DNA of 64,000 nucleotides from Croceitalea dokdonensis DOKDO 023 (GTDB lineage Bacteria; Bacteroidota; Bacteroidia; Flavobacteriales; Flavobacteriaceae), in contig NZ_LDJX01000001.1 in the NCBI RefSeq assembly GCF_001306415.1, forward strand, positions 372,001 through 436,000. The letters are read 5' to 3'. Under the pieces are notes generated by a model. The model was not told the DNA's origin, searched no databases, and saw only the letters and a program-made list of their open reading frames with translations. Position 1 is the stretch's first letter. Each line of letters starts with the position of its first letter. Positions 34,817-42,316 of the stretch are shown piece after piece. The position numbers were made by a program, and so were the translations under genes.

Positions 34817-36514
34817 ATGACAATAAAACATGTGTTCCTCATCTGTGGATTATCCCTTTTCATTTGTTGTAATGAAACTGTTACAGAGAAACCTGCTACC
34901 ATTTATTTTAACGGTGATATCATTACAATGTCTGGGGAATCCCCTGCCTATGTAGAATCGATTGTGGAGAAAGATGGAAAAATTAGTTATACCGGCTCCT
35001 TAAAAGAGGCCAAGAAAATTGCCGGGAATGCACACAAGTTATTTGATTTGGATGGCAACACAATGGTTCCCGGACTAATTGATGGTCACGCACATTTCGC
35101 CAATTTTGGAGCACAGGCCATAGGTGCCCAACTCTTGGCCTCCCCAGATGCAAATGTGAATGATATGCAAACCTTGATATCCGTTTTAAAAGCTTGGAAC
35201 ACACCGGAGAACCGGGCTTTAACAGGATGGATATTTGGAACGGGGTTCGATGATTCCATTTTAAAAGAAAAAAGATTTCCCACAAAACATGATTTGGATC
35301 AGGTAAGCACAGAGTTCCCCATAATGATAACCCACATATCTGGTCATTTTGCGGTGGTTAATTCCAAAGGATTGGAAACATTGGGTATTAATGAAAATAG
35401 CAAAGATCCTGAGGGTGGGTTAATAAGAAGGGAAGATAATTCTTCTGAACCAAACGGGGTTTTAGAGGAATTAGCTGCAATTCCATATATGCTAGAGGCC
35501 GTGGCGCCTAAATCCAAAGAGGCCATATTAAAATTCTTTGAAGCTGGCCAAGAGATGGCATTGTCCTATGGATATACCACCGCACAAGAAGGACGAGCCA
35601 TGCAAAACCATGAAATGCTTGCAGCAATGGCAGAAAGCAATCTGTTTAAACTTGATGTCGTCAGTTATATAGATTACGCATTTGTAGATAAGTATATGGA
35701 CAGTAAATGGAATGGTAAAGCATACAATAACGGTTACAGGATAGGTGGAATGAAAGTAACCTTGGATGGCTCTCCGCAAGGCAGGACTGCATGGAGAACG
35801 GAGCCATACCTAATTCCACCAAAAGGGATGCCCCATGATTATAGTGGTTATCCAGCCATACCCAATGATAGCGTGGTATCTTCAATATTTGAAAAAGGAC
35901 TAAAAAACAATTGGCAAATCCTGGCGCACACCAATGGTGATGCTGCAATAGACCAATTCATAAGGACAATGAAGCCACTACAGGAAAAGTACGGGATTAA
36001 CAATAGGCGCGATGTCATCATTCACGGTCAATATATAAGAGAGGACCAACTAAATGCCGCCAAGGAAATGCAAATGGTTGCTTCCTTATTTCCGCTTCAT
36101 ACGTTTTACTGGGGAGATTGGCATACGCAATTAATCGGAGATTCCTTGGTGCAAAATATAAGTCCTGTAAAGTCGGCATTGGACAAGGGTCTAAACATTA
36201 CCATCCATACGGATGCTCCCGTAGCTTTACCTAATTTAATGCGTGTTTTGTGGACGGCGGTTGAACGTACCTCCCGATCAGGAAAAATTATTGGCGAGAA
36301 GGAAAGATTAACCCCTTATGAAGCGCTGCAGGCAATAACAATTTGGTCTGCCTATCAACATTTTGAGGAGGACACAAAAGGAAGTTTAGAAAAAGGGAAA
36401 TTAGCAGATTTGGTCATTTTGGATGATAATCCCTTAAAAGTCCCTACTAATGAAATTAAGGACATTCAAGTATTAAAAACGATAAAGGAAGGCCAGATTG
36501 TTTTTGAAAAATGA
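34817..36514 (+). CDS. YtcJ-like metal-dependent amidohydrolase lipoprotein
   Basis: The 565-aa product begins with a lipobox (LSLFICC, Cys 17-18), so it is probably periplasmic. It has the amidohydrolase TIM-barrel of the YtcJ/NfdA type: metal-binding H91-A-H93 in VPGLIDGHAHF, a carboxylated-Lys or Glu region near KVTLDGSPQGRTAW, IIHGQYIREDQL, and the late Asp of ITIHTDAPVALPN. The C-terminus KLADLVILDDNPL is the small beta domain shared by dihydroorotase-like enzymes. Likely removes an N-acyl or N-formyl group from an unknown substrate. Monocistronic. Confidence 0.9.
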   Translation: MTIKHVFLICGLSLFICCNETVTEKPATIYFNGDIITMSGESPAYVESIVEKDGKISYTGSLKEAKKIAGNAHKLFDLDGNTMVPGLIDGHAHFANFGAQAIGAQLLASPDANVNDMQTLISVLKAWNTPENRALTGWIFGTGFDDSILKEKRFPTKHDLDQVSTEFPIMITHISGHFAVVNSKGLETLGINENSKDPEGGLIRREDNSSEPNGVLEELAAIPYMLEAVAPKSKEAILKFFEAGQEMALSYGYTTAQEGRAMQNHEMLAAMAESNLFKLDVVSYIDYAFVDKYMDSKWNGKAYNNGYRIGGMKVTLDGSPQGRTAWRTEPYLIPPKGMPHDYSGYPAIPNDSVVSSIFEKGLKNNWQILAHTNGDAAIDQFIRTMKPLQEKYGINNRRDVIIHGQYIREDQLNAAKEMQMVASLFPLHTFYWGDWHTQLIGDSLVQNISPVKSALDKGLNITIHTDAPVALPNLMRVLWTAVERTSRSGKIIGEKERLTPYEALQAITIWSAYQHFEEDTKGSLEKGKLADLVILDDNPLKVPTNEIKDIQVLKTIKEGQIVFEK

Positions 36515-36705
36515 CCAATACCGCTTATAATCTGGCATTTAAAGTGATGTACATTTACTGCCTAGGGCTTTTCAACGACTAGGTGAAAATTGCTAGAAAT
36601 AGGTGTTTTACCCGCGGACTTGTAAGTTTGGGTTTCTGTTAATTAGACCATACTTTACCCATTCAATCGCAATTGTTAAACGAATAAAGATGTTGCCCAT
36701 TTCTG

Positions 36706-38004
36706 CTATCTATTCTTTTCCTCAATCCATTTGGCCATATACTTAGTACTGGCCATGGTCTGATGTTGCAACATGCTACCTATAAAATTGGCGGTTCGGT
36801 GCTCCCTAAGTATTTGGTAAAGCGTGTTTACTTTGGCAAAGAATGGGGTTAGAAGGGCCTTTTTATCATACTCCATATTAATAGCATTCACCCCTTCGGA
36901 TTGCATCCGATACCACTCGTTTTCGTCTTGATATAGCGCTATCGCGGCCTGGGCAACGCTTTTGGCATCATTCCTCACCACAACGGGCAAATCCTCTCCT
37001 GTAAACATACCTTCTGCCCCAATGCTGGTTGTTATGGTAGGGGTGCCGTTTTGCAGGGCTTGGGTAAGTTTTCCCTTGATGCCGGCCCCAAACCGTAAAG
37101 GGGCCAAGTTAACTCTTGTCCCTTGTAATTCATGGTCTAAATCGTTAACCCAACCTTGCACATAAAACCCCGCTTTGGGCTGGTGCCACTCTTGCACCTG
37201 CTGCGGGAGATAGGCTCCAAAAATACACAGCTTGGCTTCTGGTAATTGCTGTCTAATTAGTGGCCAAATGTCCTTTTTCAAGTACGCAATGGCATCTATA
37301 TTGGGGGCGTGCCTTCCGTTACCAAAACAAATAAAATCTTTGCGGTTTTTAAAAGATGGCCAAGTAGCGGGGCTTCCTTCATCAATAGTATCCAACAAAA
37401 ATGGCAGATGGTAAAGCAAGTCTGGCGGGATAATGAGCTTGGTCTGCAAGATTTTCATTTCATAACTGGACACCAATAAAGTTAAATCTGAACGATAGAT
37501 ACTAGCCATTTCGCGCTTGGTCATCTCTTGTTGCATCCATGTTTCTAAGATAAACCCCTCCCCTTTTTGATGCGCCAATTGCCTCGTTTTCCTTAGGGAG
37601 TGTAAATCCTCTGTGTTCAATATCCGTAAGGCCCGCGGTGCATTTTCTGCTACCCGCCAACCAAACTGCTCTTCTACCATAAAACGGTCAAAAACCACTG
37701 CATGAGGCTGCAAATCTTGAATAAACACATCAAAACTCTCATGGTTTAAGGAAATAGTGGCCGTTTGGACACCCAAGGACGATAAATCATCCGAATATGG
37801 GGTTTTGGAAGCTGTGGTAACAAAGGTTACTTGATACCCCTCATGTATAAAAGCCTCCAGCAGTTGTAACATTCGTTGGCCCGCGGCCGTGGTTTTAGGC
37901 TCTGGCCAAACATATCCGATACATAGTGCCTTTTTCAATGGGTATTGGGTCTTGACTTTGGTTGTTTGGACAAATGGTGGGTTATTTTGGAAGCTTATGG
38001 GCAA
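36706..38004 (-). CDS. Glycosyltransferase, GT4-like
   Basis: The 432-aa product has the two-domain GT-B pattern: N-terminal CIGYVWPEPKTTAAGQRMLQLLEAF (open-loop of a nucleotide-sugar-independent acceptor domain) and a C-terminal donor domain with FICFGNGRHAPNIDAIAYLKKDIW, AKLCIFGAYLPQQV and the EX7E-like NGTPTITTSIGAEGM near residue 330. No signal peptide or membrane segment. It follows the helicase by only 7 bp and therefore may be co-transcribed with it, though functional connection is not obvious. Acceptor unknown; probably glycan synthesis at the membrane. Confidence 0.82.
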   Translation of the reverse strand: MPISFQNNPPFVQTTKVKTQYPLKKALCIGYVWPEPKTTAAGQRMLQLLEAFIHEGYQVTFVTTASKTPYSDDLSSLGVQTATISLNHESFDVFIQDLQPHAVVFDRFMVEEQFGWRVAENAPRALRILNTEDLHSLRKTRQLAHQKGEGFILETWMQQEMTKREMASIYRSDLTLLVSSYEMKILQTKLIIPPDLLYHLPFLLDTIDEGSPATWPSFKNRKDFICFGNGRHAPNIDAIAYLKKDIWPLIRQQLPEAKLCIFGAYLPQQVQEWHQPKAGFYVQGWVNDLDHELQGTRVNLAPLRFGAGIKGKLTQALQNGTPTITTSIGAEGMFTGEDLPVVVRNDAKSVAQAAIALYQDENEWYRMQSEGVNAINMEYDKKALLTPFFAKVNTLYQILREHRTANFIGSMLQHQTMASTKYMAKWIEEKNR

Positions 38005-38011
38005 CGAGGAT

Positions 38012-39523
38012 CTACATCATTTGGGCAAACTTTTTGGAAATGCTGGACCTTAGCTTACGCTCGTAATCTTCCTCTAGCCATTCCTTGTAATTTTTTGTGT
38101 TGTTCATGATACAATAGGAATACTGCCGTACCCGGTATGCAATTTCCTCTTTGAGTTCCTTGGCCAGAATACGTGCGTCAAACACGTCTTCACTGTTCTC
38201 CACACATATCTGGGCATGTTGCTCTATGCTGCGGTCCAACACAATTTTTGACTTTCCGCCTTCAGCAAATACCTTTTTGTACTCTGCTTTGATATCAAAA
38301 TGGATGTTTTTGGACTTGCTAAATTTTGCTTTAAGCTCGTCTGGCATCTCATAAATAAACTCCCGTTCTATTTCCTCATCATTCTTGATGTTTTCCAAAT
38401 AAAAATCCGGGAAATGGAATATTTCTTGCCAGTCAATGGGTTCGTCCCAGGGCCCAAATCTTGCAATATTGTTCCCTAAATCTATGACATTGAATTCCTT
38501 TTTGTTGGGCAGTACACGTGATCCACGCCCGATCATCTGAAAGTAAAGGGTAAGTGAACGGGTGGCCCTGTTTAGGATAATGTTTTCCACTGTAGGCTCA
38601 TCAAACCCGGTAGTAAGGATACTAACGGAAGTAAGAATGGCATCCGGTGTATTGGAAAACCATTCCAATATGTCCCGCCGTTCCGTAGCGTTGTTCCTGT
38701 TGTCTAAATGACGTACGTTGTATCCTGCCTTTTTAAAGGTTTCATACACGTAATAAGAGGTGTTGATGCCATTATTGAAAATCAAGGTCTTTTTACCCTT
38801 GGCCAGCTCTTCGTAGGCATGCACCAACTTGCTCAGCATACTTTGGTTGCTGTAAAACTCGTCAGATGATTTCACGGTATAGTCCCCATGAATCCCCAAT
38901 TTTAAACTTTTTAGGCTAACGTCATAATTGTAAAGGTTGGCCCTTGCCAAGAAATTATCCTCAATCAAGGATTTTATGGATTTGCCCACGATCAGCTTCT
39001 TGTAATGGTCTTTCATGGGCAGTTTAATATTGGAACTCAAAGGTGTTGCCGTCACGCCCAAAATAGTGGCCTTCTCAAAATACTTAAACAGTTTTCTAAA
39101 GGAATTGTAATGTGCCTCATCAATGATGACAAGGCCAATGTTCTTAATATTCACCTTCTCTTCCTGAAGCCGATTATTGAGTGTCTCCACCATCGCCACA
39201 AAACACATGAACTCATCTTGGTCGTCCAGTTCCTTGACCTCACTGTTGATGATTTTATTGGTGACCCCAAAACCATGTAACATGTTAGAAGTTTGGTGGC
39301 TCAATTCTATCCTATGGGTAAGCACCACCACCTTTTTTTGGGTTTGTTGGATATACCTTCTGGTGATTTCAGAAAAAACCACGGTCTTACCCCCACCAGT
39401 GGGTAATTGGTACAGCAGGTTGCTCCCTGCCGGCATCTTATCCAACTGGGCAAAAATGCGCTTTAAATCGTTAAGCTGGTAATCGTATAAATTCTTCTTG
39501 GGTATTTCTTTCTTCACTTCCAA
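38012..39523 (-). CDS. DEAD/DEAH-box helicase, restriction-type (SF2)
   Basis: The 503-aa product is a superfamily 2 helicase resembling the helicase subunit of type III restriction enzymes and the stand-alone SSL2/YejH type. Motif I is PTGGGKT at 41-47, motif II DEAH at 135-138 (VIIDEAHYNSF), motif III TATPL, motif VI QMIGRGSR near residue 330. No nuclease or methyltransferase is linked. It is separated by 7 bp from the following glycosyltransferase gene on the same strand. Might act in DNA repair or defence; nothing in the neighbourhood decides this. Confidence 0.88.
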   Translation of the reverse strand: MEVKKEIPKKNLYDYQLNDLKRIFAQLDKMPAGSNLLYQLPTGGGKTVVFSEITRRYIQQTQKKVVVLTHRIELSHQTSNMLHGFGVTNKIINSEVKELDDQDEFMCFVAMVETLNNRLQEEKVNIKNIGLVIIDEAHYNSFRKLFKYFEKATILGVTATPLSSNIKLPMKDHYKKLIVGKSIKSLIEDNFLARANLYNYDVSLKSLKLGIHGDYTVKSSDEFYSNQSMLSKLVHAYEELAKGKKTLIFNNGINTSYYVYETFKKAGYNVRHLDNRNNATERRDILEWFSNTPDAILTSVSILTTGFDEPTVENIILNRATRSLTLYFQMIGRGSRVLPNKKEFNVIDLGNNIARFGPWDEPIDWQEIFHFPDFYLENIKNDEEIEREFIYEMPDELKAKFSKSKNIHFDIKAEYKKVFAEGGKSKIVLDRSIEQHAQICVENSEDVFDARILAKELKEEIAYRVRQYSYCIMNNTKNYKEWLEEDYERKLRSSISKKFAQMM

Positions 39524-39653
39524 ATGGAATGCAATTTTTGGTAAACATTAGAACGACTTAGACTGATGAGATGTATCAATTAACAGTTTCGTCCTTAAAA
39601 AACCCTTCAAAATTACCAGATTTTTAAGTAGTGGTCATGCCTTATGGTGGGAA

Positions 39654-39734
39654 ATGTTTCAAATACTATCAACAATTGCCATTTTAGCAGTTTTGTGCGT
39701 CTGTACGGCTTTGATAATAACTATTTTAAAATAA
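39654..39734 (+). CDS. Possible 26-aa membrane peptide upstream of rpoD
   Basis: A frame from ATG 39654 to TAA 39732-39734 encodes 26 residues that are almost entirely hydrophobic (FQILSTIAILAVLCVCTALI) with a terminal Lys. It lies 78 bp before the rpoD start in its leader. The sequence fits a single transmembrane segment, but at this length chance is a real possibility; another overlapping frame from 39644 is also open. Confidence 0.25.
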   Translation: MFQILSTIAILAVLCVCTALIITILK

Positions 39735-39811
39735 TACGTGAACCTATTTGGAAATCTGATTCTAAAAATGTATCATGGGAGTATTAATTATATACTAAAC
39801 GAGAATCATAA

Positions 39812-40675
39812 ATGAGGCAGTTAAAAATCATCAAGCAGGTTACGAACCGCGAATCCAAGTCTTTGGACAAATACCTACAAGATATCAGTAAAATTGATTT
39901 AATAACCGCCCAAGAAGAAGTTGAACTAGCACAGCGCATTAAAAAGGGCGACCAAATAGCTTTGGAGAAACTGACCAACGCCAACCTTAGGTTTGTGGTT
40001 TCCGTAGCAAAACAATACCAAAACCAGGGGCTAAAATTACCAGATTTAATCAATGAAGGTAATGTTGGTTTAGTGAAGGCGGCCAAAAGGTTTGATGAGA
40101 CACGGGGCTTTAAATTTATTTCCTACGCCGTTTGGTGGATCAGACAGTCTATTTTGCAAGCCTTGGCAGAACAGTCTCGGGTGGTGCGTTTGCCATTGAA
40201 CAAAATTGGTTCCATCAACAAAATTAAAAAGACATTTTCTTATTTGGAGCAAGCCCATGAAAGGCCTCCATCTCCCGAGGAAATCGCCAAAGAGTTGGAT
40301 ATGACGGTCACTGAGGTAAAACAGTCGCTCAAGAATTCTGGCCGCCATGTTTCCATGGATGCCCCATTAAAGGAAGGGGAAACCTCTAATTTATACGATG
40401 TGATGCGTGCGGGGGAGTCTCCCAAACCAGACAGGGATTTACTGCACCAATCCCTTAACACAGAAATCAATAGGGCTTTGGACACCTTGTCCCCAAGGGA
40501 GGCAGACGTTGTGCGGCTGTATTACGGCATAGGGGAACAACCCTCAATGACCTTGGAAGAGATTGGGAGCACTTTTGACCTTACCAGGGAAAGAGTGCGG
40601 CAAATACGGGAAAAGGCCATACGTAAACTTCGCCATAGCTCTAAGAGCAAGATTTTAAAAACCTACTTGGGCTAG
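39812..40675 (+). CDS. rpoD: Primary RNA polymerase sigma factor (RpoD/SigA)
   Basis: The 287-aa product is the short Bacteroidota housekeeping sigma factor, lacking region 1.1 and the non-conserved insert. Region 1.2 starts at [15 protein letters not shown], region 2 spans [13 protein letters not shown] to [18 protein letters not shown], region 3 follows the RLPLNKIG motif, and region 4.2 is [21 protein letters not shown] with the DNA-binding helix-turn-helix. This sigma is expected to read the TTTG/TAnnTTTG promoters seen in the window. Gene is followed by a strong terminator. Confidence 0.96.
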   Translation: MRQLKIIKQVTNRESKSLDKYLQDISKIDLITAQEEVELAQRIKKGDQIALEKLTNANLRFVVSVAKQYQNQGLKLPDLINEGNVGLVKAAKRFDETRGFKFISYAVWWIRQSILQALAEQSRVVRLPLNKIGSINKIKKTFSYLEQAHERPPSPEEIAKELDMTVTEVKQSLKNSGRHVSMDAPLKEGETSNLYDVMRAGESPKPDRDLLHQSLNTEINRALDTLSPREADVVRLYYGIGEQPSMTLEEIGSTFDLTRERVRQIREKAIRKLRHSSKSKILKTYLG

Positions 40676-40697
40676 GCATTACTTTGGTTATGGATAT

Positions 40698-40731
40698 AAA
40701 AAAAGGGCTTCATTACAAAGCCCTTTTTTTT
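40698..40731. terminator. Bidirectional rho-independent terminator
   Basis: AAAAAAAGGGCTT / CATTAC / AAAGCCCTTTTTTTT forms a GC-rich stem with poly-T on either strand. It ends rpoD (22 bp past its stop) on the plus strand, and the polysaccharide operon including the two small ORFs (20 bp past 40751) on the minus strand. Confidence 0.9.
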
Positions 40732-40750
40732 GTTGATAAACACTATATAC

Positions 40751-40852
40751 TTAAGAACAATTTAATTGTGATATATTGTAATTGGTCAAAATTTCATTCA
40801 GGTTTTGAATAAAACTGACATATGCGCCATTTTCTTGATTTCTATTTTCCAT
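40751..40852 (-). CDS. 33-aa microprotein B, tandem paralogue of the next ORF
   Basis: From ATG 40852 to TAA 40751 a 33-residue product starts MENRNQENG and has the segment AYVSFIQNLNEILTNYN-ISQLN (hyphen marks nothing missing) ending in Cys-Ser. It aligns without gaps to the C-terminal 24 residues of the ORF upstream at 40877 (identical Y, F, Q, LNEIL and a late L; most other positions conservative). It starts 24 bp after that ORF's stop and is 20 bp before the terminator, so the two are probably co-transcribed at the end of the polysaccharide operon. No known family recognised. Confidence 0.5.
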   Translation of the reverse strand: MENRNQENGAYVSFIQNLNEILTNYNISQLNCS

Positions 40853-40876
40853 GGGACTAGTTTTTAGTGAGACATG

Positions 40877-41026
40877 TTATAGATAGTCTAATTCTGTCAA
40901 TTCGTTTAAACTCAATATTTCATTTAACTCTTGTAGGAAGGCCAAGTATTCTTCGCCGTAGGTATCGTACAACATCTGGTCGGTTTTAAAATTCGGGTTA
41001 TTAGTATAACGTAAACATATTCCCAT
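40877..41026 (-). CDS. 49-aa microprotein A with conserved C-terminal FLQELNEIL motif
   Basis: From ATG 41026 to TAA 40877 the frame encodes 49 aa beginning MGICLRYTNN and ending in YLAFLQELNEILSLNELTEL plus three residues. The same frame is open upstream for 17 codons (coding-like KFEGFTTIYCATKQ) back to a TAG, but without ATG; a non-AUG start is possible. It lies 73 bp after the YaiO gene stop. The shared C-terminal motif with the ORF at 40751 argues that both are real. Function unknown. Confidence 0.5.
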   Translation of the reverse strand: MGICLRYTNNPNFKTDQMLYDTYGEEYLAFLQELNEILSLNELTELDYL

Positions 41027-41098
41027 TTGTTTTGTGGCACAATAAATTGTGGTGAACCCCTCAAATTTTGTTGTGAACTAAATTAGCCTTGGGGTTTG

Positions 41099-42316
41099 CT
41101 AAAATTTTAATTGATACTGAAACCCAATGGTGGCGGCAAAAAAGAAGTTGCCAGAATTAAATGCCAATTCTTGCCTAGTAAGTCCTACAAACGTATTGTA
41201 GACATGGTCATTCGCCCTATTGGTAAATTGGTATTCCAATCGCAAATTTTGGGCATCCAAGAAAACAAGGGTCTCTGAAAGGACTTGGTTCCCCACCACA
41301 AACTGACTAAATTCTGAGTCGAAACCATAGGTAAACTGTAGGCCAAAATAGTTTTCTGCCGTTTTTAGATATTTTCTGGCCAAAATGGTCCCGGATACGC
41401 TTACCTCCTTTCCCCTAGGCGCAAAATAAGGCCTTGCAGAGACATAATAATCGCCCCGGTACATTCCTAGGGAACCGGTAAAAATGGGCACCCTGTCTTC
41501 CTCAAACTGCAAATACCTAGCGCCAAGTGAGGCTTCAAACGCATTGGGGAGTTCCCGGAACACTTCCGCTGCGGCTCGGTGCCTAGGATAGGTTGGGGCA
41601 TTGGAATAGCCATAATTGGCATAACCATGGTATTTTTCCGAAAAGGTGGGATAAGCGTCCAGCTCATACTGCGCACCTTGGATACCAAAACGTTGGCTAA
41701 GGTTTATCCTTGGGATGATTATGGTATGCGTTGTTTTAAGGTGATACTCCACAGTGGTATAATACATGGGCTCAAAAACCACGTCATACAATTCCATCCA
41801 ACTAGCAAGGCCCACTTTATTCTTTTGTTGCTCTTTCTTTTTATCGGATTTCATACGGACTGCAATCTGCTGCTGGCCGCTGATGCCCTGTAGCGCTTTG
41901 TTTCTTAAGGCCTGTAGGCTTTTGGACTGTGGTAGGTGTTTTAGGCCCTTATTCGCCAATCCCAAGGCAATGTTCCAGTTCTGGGCATACAGTTCGTTCC
42001 TTACCGAAGCTTCCCAGATTGCCTCTTGGTCTTTCTCCTTTGAACTAATTCTATTGAAGCCTTTTCTGGCCAAATCATAGTTTCCCTCCCAGCTATGGGT
42101 CTTTGCAATCAATAAGGAAGCATCCGTATACCCGGGGTAGCTTTGGAGCAATTGGTTCAAAGAATCCCTTGCCGTTTGGTATTCTCCCTGAAATGCGATG
42201 TCCCTAATCTTTAAGAAATAGGCATCCGCATCTTCAATGCGTTGGGCCATAATGGATGGGCAAAACAACAGCAGACCCAGTAAAGCATATACAATATGGT
42301 TATTCCGTGCTCTCAA
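41099..42316 (-). CDS. YaiO-family TPR/outer-membrane beta-barrel protein
   Basis: The 405-aa product has a signal peptide (residues 1-24, SIMAQ), TPR-like helical repeats in residues ~28-140 (YFLKIRDIAFQGEYQTARDSL, AKTHSWEGNYDLARKGF), and a C-terminal domain of ~230 aa rich in amphipathic strands, ending in an aromatic residue (FQYQLKF), the YaiO-type beta-barrel. E. coli YaiO lies beside a GT2 gene. By order and content it is the likely outer-membrane export channel for the polysaccharide made by the GT2 enzyme upstream. Overlaps the sulfatase-like gene by 17 bases. Confidence 0.88.
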   Translation of the reverse strand: MRARNNHIVYALLGLLLFCPSIMAQRIEDADAYFLKIRDIAFQGEYQTARDSLNQLLQSYPGYTDASLLIAKTHSWEGNYDLARKGFNRISSKEKDQEAIWEASVRNELYAQNWNIALGLANKGLKHLPQSKSLQALRNKALQGISGQQQIAVRMKSDKKKEQQKNKVGLASWMELYDVVFEPMYYTTVEYHLKTTHTIIIPRINLSQRFGIQGAQYELDAYPTFSEKYHGYANYGYSNAPTYPRHRAAAEVFRELPNAFEASLGARYLQFEEDRVPIFTGSLGMYRGDYYVSARPYFAPRGKEVSVSGTILARKYLKTAENYFGLQFTYGFDSEFSQFVVGNQVLSETLVFLDAQNLRLEYQFTNRANDHVYNTFVGLTRQELAFNSGNFFFAATIGFQYQLKF

